Shown here piece after piece: positions 58,265 to 64,000 of a stretch of DNA of 64,000 nucleotides; position 1 is the stretch's first letter; each line of letters opens with the position of its first letter. A program made the translations under genes and the position numbers. The stretch spans positions 248,001 to 312,000 of the forward strand of contig CP099419.1 of assembly GCA_024114885.1 (NCBI GenBank), read 5' to 3'. Origin of the DNA: Septoria linicola. Lineage: Eukaryota > Ascomycota > Dothideomycetes > Mycosphaerellales > Mycosphaerellaceae. The notes beneath the pieces are model-generated. The model was not told the DNA's origin and made no database searches. It saw only the letters and a list, made by a program, of their open reading frames with translations.

Positions 58265-58740
58265 GGCCAGTCAGAGTCAGATCAAGAGAACTCTAGGGAG
58301 TGGTGATGATGTAGCAGAGAGACCGTCTTGTGAAGCGCCGAGCGGGGACAGTTTGGCCGCAAGCCGAGGCCAGCAAGAACCGTTCACCTCATCTCACGCT
58401 TACTCTTGCACCTTGTTCATCGACAGCATGTGATACCTGCCTTGCTATGCTATGCTATTTCACAGATGGTCTGCACTTTATTCAGACATCTCAGGCTATG
58501 CTGCATACTCCGCATACAGATCTCTGCAAGATGTCTCGCCATACCATGCCGATTTCCCGCAGGATCACGTAGGCCCAGCATGCAAGCAAGACCAATTGGC
58601 AGCCACGCGAGTAAGTTCAATAGTGCGCCGATCCCAACGGTAGAGTTTATATTGTCGCGTTGTCTGCCACTCTGCGCCGGCGTCATCACTACTCTGCACA
58701 GCATACGACACACCACGAAACCACTTCCAAGCTCACAAAC
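58265..58740. other. Intergenic, 476 bp
   Basis: Promoter side of both the Nudix gene and the Ser/Thr-rich protein gene, which diverge here. No gene seen. Confidence 0.45.
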
Positions 58741-59250
58741 ATGTCTACTACCGCCATGTCAGTCGCGTCCGGCGCAAGCGCGCTTGTACCGTTCACCCAA
58801 ACATTCGTCCAAACAAGCGGCAGCGAGACCACAACAGTCGCATACACTCTGGTCGGCCAAGTCCTCGACAATGGCCAGACCAACTGGGTCGGCTACGACG
58901 ACGGCACTGCGAACTACCTATACACCGGCTCCGTAGCGAATGCAGAAGAGACGACCATTGCTGGAGATACATACTACGTGAGCAGCGGCAGTGCTCCAGC
59001 AGGATTCCTTGCGACAGAGTCAGGAGACGACGATATGGCAACGATGACTGGGAGCTCTGCCTCCGAGACTGCGAGCGAGAGTTCTGCTAGCATGAGTGGT
59101 ACATCGAGCGGGAGCACCACTTCTCGACAGAGCAGCTCTACATCGTCTGGAGCTGCAGCTGAGACGAGCCAGCCGTCCTCGGGACACCGAATGTCAGCCG
59201 GAGTCGCCTTTGCTTTGGCTGTTGGCATTCTTGCAGTCGTCACATTGTAG
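58741..59250 (+). CDS. Ser/Thr-rich protein with C-terminal hydrophobic tail (possible GPI anchor)
   Basis: 169 residues from the ATG at 58741 (MSTTAMSVASGASALVPFTQ). The N-terminal half is a compact beta-rich-looking region with VGQVLDNGQTNWVGYDDGTA and YLYTGS repeats of aromatic/Gly. The C-terminal half is a Ser/Thr/Ala stalk. It ends in AGVAFALAVGILAVVTL after a small-residue site, typical of a GPI-attachment signal. There is no clear N-terminal signal peptide, which a GPI protein needs, so a first exon may be missing. An in-frame ATG at 58660 adds only basic/His-rich residues. If secreted it would be a wall or surface protein. Confidence 0.6.
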   Translation: MSTTAMSVASGASALVPFTQTFVQTSGSETTTVAYTLVGQVLDNGQTNWVGYDDGTANYLYTGSVANAEETTIAGDTYYVSSGSAPAGFLATESGDDDMATMTGSSASETASESSASMSGTSSGSTTSRQSSSTSSGAAAETSQPSSGHRMSAGVAFALAVGILAVVTL

Positions 59251-59923
59251 CATACCGAAGGAGTGGGAATCATGAAGTGGGCGGGGCGAGGCTGTGAAGA
59301 TGGCCGCGAGATGAGATACGATTCGATGCATGACTTGGCTGAAGCAGACCAGATTTGATGATGTTAGCGGAGATAACCAAGAGCGAGATGATTGATGTAA
59401 CAGTAACTTCCATTGTAATGCTAATACACACTTTCGCCAGCACTTTGCTCAAGGCTTGCACTGTCATTTGTAACGTTGTCGAGCCTACCGGGACGTCAGA
59501 CCACCAAGGGCCTGTGAACTCTCGTGTGTCGATGGCCACTTATGCCACTGAACAGGAGGAACCAGCCAGTCGCCTCTGAGAGCTTTCACGTGCTGTCACC
59601 AGACTCACCACCGCTATCGCGCGCGGATCGGCCGTGAGAGTCTAGGTCCTAGCTTAAGCCAGGATGCTCGGGAAGGCTCACACTAGTAGTTGCGAAGACG
59701 CTATTCAAGAAGCTTGAACTCGTGAAGCGCCATATAGTGACCACATCTTACCCTTGTAGTGCTGACTGCTAATGAAACAGTGCATAGGACTTGTGATGGT
59801 AGGCTCTGGTCTGCCGTGGTGGTGACACTGGTGGTTCTAGACCATGAACACCATATAAGTACAAGCTTGTAGAGGCCGCCGACAGACGTATGCAATACAG
59901 TCTTGCTCCTATCACAATTCATC

Positions 59924-60324
59924 ATGCACTTCCCATCGCTCTTGTTTCTCGGCGTCGGGCTCTTCTCAAGCACTATTCTCGCTCAGGGTAGGGACGAGTC
60001 TGACGACTCGGGCGGAGTTACAAACTTCTATGTAAGTGTTCCCTTCCTCAATCGTGTTCCAGGGCCAGCTCTGGAGTGACCTCTGCTGACCAATCGTAGT
60101 TTCAATGCAAGAAGAACTCCGGAACCGGTGTTTGCGTCAGCTATCTGGGGGGCACCCGTAGGAACTACGAGGAGGTGCCGTGTAGCTCGGTAAGAAGGCA
60201 TCCAGAAGTCGAAGCAGAGTCTTTAGCGGGGCTAACAGGCTACTGTCGTTTTCAGGCCCATCCTTGCAAAGTAGAGAACAATGGCTGCATAAGAAAGAGC
60301 ATGCACATCGCCCATTGCAGCTAG
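59924..60324 (+). CDS. Small cysteine-rich secreted protein (three exons)
   Basis: Exons 59924-60031, 60100-60189 and 60256-60324. The introns are 68 bp (gtaagt...atcgtag) and 66 bp (gtaaga...ttttcag), both phase 0. The product is 88 residues. A signal peptide (MHFPSLLFLGVGLFSSTILA) precedes a mature part with six cysteines spaced C-8-C-15-C-5-C-6-C-9-C: FQCKK, GVCVS, VPCSS, HPCKV, NGCIR, HCS. Both donors and acceptors are near-consensus and all six cysteines appear only when both introns are removed, which supports the model. A TATA-like atataagt lies about 70 bp upstream. Size, signal and cysteine pattern are those of effector-like or defensin-like secreted fungal proteins. No named family is recognised and the activity is unknown. 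Confidence 0.75.
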
Positions 60325-60534
60325 ATGGTGTCGCGATTGGGAATGCCAAGGAAGATAGCGTGGGATTTGCTTCCAGGCAATCAAGTAGAGTCGTGCATGC
60401 TTGGGACAGTCATTCAATTAACAGCGCTATGGAACAGCACTGCTCCCTACACCGACTTTCCACTTTTCATCATATCAGCAATCTGCTGGAAGTGCTGTGT
60501 CTGCAGCAAGGCTTCAGGATTTAACACCAGTTGC

Positions 60535-60698
60535 TCAGCTCGTGGTAACAGCAGCGCCCTGCCCAGCTAAAGCCTGACCAGTCAGCGCAGCACCTTTTTC
60601 TCCTTGCACGCCATTGGCAATCTTGTTCTTGTGCACAGCGTGAGCCTTCTCAATCCTCTTCTTGTCATCATCCGCATACGTGCCCGATCTCAGGTTCA
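60535..60698 (-). CDS. Possible alternative last exon of the DUF2231 gene, or a separate small ORF
   Basis: From the acceptor agggcag, the frame VNLRSGTYADDDKKRIEKAH runs to a stop at 60535 with an Ala/Gly/Gln-rich end. It joins in frame to the DUF2231 exon through a 61-bp GT...AG intron (60699-60759). The same frame also has its own ATG at 60723 (MSELTRRAV). The sequence is charged, probably helical and protein-like. Which reading is used cannot be settled from sequence alone. Confidence 0.4.
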
Positions 60699-60742
60699 CT
60701 GCCCTTCTGGTCAGCTCTGACATCGACGAGGGCAGTGAACGA

Positions 60743-61376
60743 TCATTGTGTCTTCTTACCCTCCTTCTTGCCTGCGCTGATGCTCGAGAAGCCGACGCCG
60801 TAGTTGTATGTCAGGCTCCCGCCGATGTTCGCACCCATGAGAAGCAGACCCAGTGTAACGGCCTCAGCGAGCACGAATCCACTGGATGGAGCGTACGCTG
60901 CAGTCGCTGTGCCTGGGATCTGGCCTGCGATGGTGTCGTTGACTTGTGCTCGTCTGCTGTACCAGATCCACGTCGACACTGCCATGACCACATCGTTTGC
61001 CAGGGCGTGAGCGATCGTGGCCTTGACTTTAGTCTTGACCGTGGTGCCATCGGCTTCGTACATGCCTTGCTTCTGAATCATGGCAACGAGTTGCTGTCCA
61101 CCACTGAGGACTGCTGGGATGGAACTCAATAGGCCGAGGGAAAGCAGGTAGTACGAGCTACGGGTGATGTCGTTGGGTCCGAGCAGAGCATTGTGGGCGA
61201 AAGCTGGCAGAGATGTTCGGTAGTGGTGGACAATGTCGAGAACATAGGCGGTGAAGAGGAAGGCGATTGGGAAGTGGACGGTCGCTGGGTGGATTGGTCT
61301 GATCTTGCTGTCGGTAAGAGCACTCTGCTTTGCTGCCTCCAGGCCGTTCATCATCTGCGGCTACTCACTTTGACAT
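60743..61376 (-). CDS. DUF2231-type membrane protein
   Basis: The first exon is only 8 nt (61376-61369). A 61-bp intron (gtgagt...accgacag) follows, then 61307-60743, giving 190 residues. The join reads MSNKIRPIHPATVHFPIAFL, the typical start of the DUF2231 family. Four hydrophobic helices follow (about residues 13-30, 55-75, 100-118, 145-165), with HPATVHFPIA and WIWYSRRAQ as family-like blocks. The function is unknown. Relatives are small inner-membrane or organelle-membrane proteins. The frame ends GKKEGKKTQ. A good donor (ggtaagaag, 60759) just before the stop could splice to 60698 and replace the last residues with a 54-residue soluble tail ending at 60535. Both ends are possible. Confidence 0.82.
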
Positions 61377-62147
61377 GATGTCTGTAGAGACGTTTTCTGT
61401 ACAATGATTGTTCTCGTACTGTTGTGAAGACTGCCAGAAGCGCGAGAATTGGAAACTTGGGAGAAGGCTGGACGTTGTGATATACTTGGCCTCGGATAGA
61501 GCTTACAATTCTCAGCAGAAGACGCTCGCCTGCTGTGTATGTGTGCAACTGCTTCAGGTCCGAAGTCTGTGGTCAATGACCCTGGTCTGCCGATGCATCA
61601 TCAGCTTCTCCAGCCCCATAGATCTAATTGGCTATGCAAGCCCATGCTCTTCGGCTCCCCTATTTTTGGGCACGGTTGTGCTCACATTCTCCGTTGCGAC
61701 AACTCAAAGGAAATGATGCATTAGTGTATGAGGTGGTATGCAGCCTCGTCGTCGCGGTCGATATCGGAACATAGCCGCGGTGACTTGCAAGTTTTAGCCT
61801 GCTGTGTTGCGCACGGAGTGCTCAACGACCAGCTGATGACTACACACATGGTGCTAAGTCTGTGCAATTCACACACTGTACATCTAAAATCACCAAGAGC
61901 AAAAACCCTTTGACAGCACTAAGTCTGCGCTGTGACAAGAAATGTGCAGAGATCCGGACACATTGAAGACCGCCATCGGAGCTTGTGGCATGGCTTTAGA
62001 TCAGCTATCCACATTTGGACAATCGGTCATGCACTTCGCGCCCTGCGTGTCGGCCAAGCAGAACTCGATAGAGAGTCATATTGGTGACAAGTATCGAAAA
62101 GTTGTTGTTTTCGAATCGTCCTTATTTCCACTGTAACACTTTGAAGA
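61377..62147. other. Intergenic between divergent genes, 771 bp
   Basis: It separates the 5' ends of the DUF2231 gene and the FMN dehydrogenase gene. No coding feature is supported. Confidence 0.5.
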
Positions 62148-63529
62148 ATGGCCGGCAATCCAGTGCCAGTGCCGGGCCCGCCAGACAAGATACTGTGCAT
62201 CCCTGATCTGCAGAAAGCAGCGAGCAAGAAGCTCTCAACAAGTATTAGAGGTCAGTTTTCTTCAAGTAGCAGAGAGTTCCCTTTGCTATGGGCATCAAGC
62301 GCTTATCATCCTCCAGAGTTTTACAACAGTGGATCAACAGACCAGGTACATACAGTATTGAGCACAAGACCTAACTTGCTCTGGCTGAGCCATTACTATC
62401 CAGATCACAATCGCAGAGAACTCTACAGCGTACAACAAGTACCGCATCCGGCCTCGTGTGCTTGTCGATGTGTCTAAAGCAGATACGTCCACAACATGCC
62501 TTGGCCGCAAGATATCCTTCCCACTCTGCGTGTCTCCAGCAGGTCTGCATGCTGGTGCCCACCCAGATGGTGAACTCGCTACATCTCGTGCTTGTGCAAC
62601 CAAAGGTGTGAATATGGGAATCAGCTCGTTTGCAAACTATCCTATCAAGGACATTCGATCAGCCGGTCTGCACATCGACAACGGCATAGTCCACGGGATG
62701 CAGTTGTACACTATGCGAGATCGGAAGCTCCAGCTTCAGATCATTCGCGACGCTGAAGCGTCAGGCTGCAAAGCAATCTTCCTGACTGGCGACAGCCCCG
62801 TTCTAGGTGTGCGGTACAATGAGTGGAGGAACGACTTCCGTACTCCCAAGCACCTCGAGTTCCCAATCATTGGATGGACTAAGGAACACATCGCTAGCAG
62901 AACGCACGACAGTGGCTTTTCGCAATTCAACGAGGATGCACATTCATGGGTACGTGCATGACCACTCCAGTCGGAAACTGTCACCGGTGCTGACGAGTGG
63001 TTTGTAGGCACAAGAGATACCTTGGCTGAGAAGTGTCACTAAGATGGAAATCTGGATCAAAGGCGTACTTACAGCCGAAGACACTCTCAAGGCTATTGAG
63101 ATGGGATGCGATGGCATTCTGGTAAAGCCTAAGCACTGACTGCCTTACGATCATCGTGCCAAAGCTGATCGTTTCCAGGTGTCCAACCATGGTGGTCGTC
63201 AACTAGACGGCATCCCGGCAACCATTGACGCACTTCCGGAGTGTGTCGAAGCCGCAGCAGGACGCATTCGCATCCATATCGATGGCGGTATTCGAAGCGG
63301 GACTGACATCTTCAAGGCATTGGCTCTTGGTGCGGAGTGCTGCTGGGTCGGTCGTCCTGCTCTGTGGGGGTTGGCGTATGATGGCCAGAAGGGTGTCGAA
63401 CTCATGCTCGACACTTTGCACACTGAGTTCGAGCGCTGTATGCAGCTGACTGGCTGTAATTCTGTCAAGGATATCACGCGAGCTTCGCTTGGTGTAGTGA
63501 GAAGCGATGGTCCTCTAGCTAGGCTTTGA
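62148..63529 (+). CDS. FMN-dependent alpha-hydroxy-acid dehydrogenase/oxidase
   Basis: Five exons: 62148-62250, 62317-62345, 62404-62949, 63008-63121, 63179-63529. The introns are 66, 58, 58 and 57 bp and all joins restore family residues. The product is 380 residues. It is a TIM-barrel enzyme of the lactate/glycolate oxidase family that oxidises L-2-hydroxy acids to 2-oxo acids using FMN. Landmarks are YNKYRIRPRVLVDVSKADTS, FPLCVSPAGLHAGAHPDGEL, MQLYTMRDR, then KGVLTAEDTLKAIEMGCDGI. The active-site block VSNHGGRQLDGIPATIDALP carries the catalytic His and the substrate Arg, and IHIDGGIRSGTDIFKALALG is the phosphate-binding end. There is no cytochrome b2 domain and no obvious presequence, so it is probably a cytosolic oxidase or dehydrogenase. 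The 29-nt second exon (EFYNSGSTDQ) is unusually short. Confidence 0.9.
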
Positions 63530-64000
63530 GGTTGGCACGAATGATGGATCTACCCTCACAGTGCTTATTGGAATCGATATCGACACATCCATGGCGCAAC
63601 AGTAGACTCTATAGCAGTAAGAGGTCTTTGGACTTTCATCGGTCGTCCACCCCGAACTCCAACCACGGACTCTCGCCCTCGCTAGCCACTTTGAGTCAGA
63701 AATCGCGCATGGATGATTGCGTAGTCGGCTCTCCACGGCATGTGGGTCTCTAATGCCATATAGTCTGGCCTATACAGAGCGTGATGCGCCATCACTCACA
63801 GAGGGATAGCAATGTGAGCATCGTTGTAAGTTCGGTGGAAAGTGTTGTCGATTATCGTTATGTGAAATGTCGAAGCCTGATGTGCCGTCTCGCTAGCCAA
63901 GAATCGTCAAAGTTCCATGTTCCGCGGATCCAAAGCGCGACATCCTGCTTTCCTCCCTTACCTACCTTCTCTCTCGTAAGCGGCATTTATTGTAGCCAGA
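63530..64000. other. Intergenic to the right edge
   Basis: No supported gene in the last 471 bp. Confidence 0.5.

Noticed and set aside
1..64000. CRISPR arrays, bacterial operons or ribosome-binding sites
   Set aside because: The genes carry spliceosomal introns and fungal families. Repeats found are LTRs, subterminal transposon motifs and a coding tandem repeat.

Overview
The window is nuclear DNA of a filamentous ascomycete (Pezizomycotina, most like a Dothideomycete). Genes have introns of about 47-70 bp with GT...AG borders and CTAAC/CTAAT-type branch points. They encode ordinary ascomycete proteins (U2AF small subunit, Pol III subunit RPC6, an AIM9-like kinase, MFS carriers, a GMC oxidoreductase). 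The transposons carry a very strong C-to-T signature at CpA (RIP), which is specific to this group. Exon/intron models below were built by eye from frames, splice borders and protein-family fit. They have no transcript support.

Layout. (1) 1-13.9 kb is an AT-rich block of nested dead transposons in which CA and TG dinucleotides are nearly absent. A hAT element (1-204 and 12804-about 13.9 kb) was split by a Ty1/copia retrotransposon on the minus strand (205-12803, target duplication tttag). That element was split in turn by a second copy of the same family in the opposite orientation (5391-11687, target duplication taata). All four LTRs are 277 bp and both copies come to 6297 bp. (2) 13.9-22 kb holds an ABM-domain monooxygenase, a GMC oxidoreductase with an in-frame TAG, an epoxide-hydrolase-like enzyme and a secreted tandem-repeat protein, also with an in-frame TAG. 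(3) 22.3-34.6 kb holds two head-to-head paralogous NACHT (NLR-like) genes, both damaged, flanking a small membrane protein and U2AF35. The second NACHT gene is cut by a RIP-mutated hAT element (about 30.35-33.87 kb). (4) 35.2-45.1 kb holds a mitochondrial AIM9-like phosphotransferase, two degenerate copies of an unrecognised gene family, RPC6 and a small conserved protein. (5) 48.1-53.5 kb holds two MFS transporters (allantoate-permease type and ZIFL type). (6) 55.7-63.5 kb holds a short membrane protein, a mitochondrial NUDT19-like Nudix hydrolase, a Ser/Thr-rich surface protein, a three-exon cysteine-rich secreted protein, a DUF2231 membrane protein and a five-exon FMN-dependent alpha-hydroxy-acid dehydrogenase.

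How it fits together. This looks like a transposon-rich accessory border next to conserved genes. The divergent ABM/GMC pair plus the hydrolase could be a small oxidative catabolic or secondary-metabolism group, but no backbone synthase is present. The NACHT pair represents the fungal NLR self/non-self repertoire, here decaying. The two in-frame TAG codons between 18 and 21 kb are both explained by a RIP-type transition, which suggests mutation leaking from the repeats. I did not find a complete new system. The best candidates for follow-up are the NACHT pair with its shared short N-terminal motif, the TAG-interrupted repeat-peptide gene, and the small cysteine-rich secreted protein.
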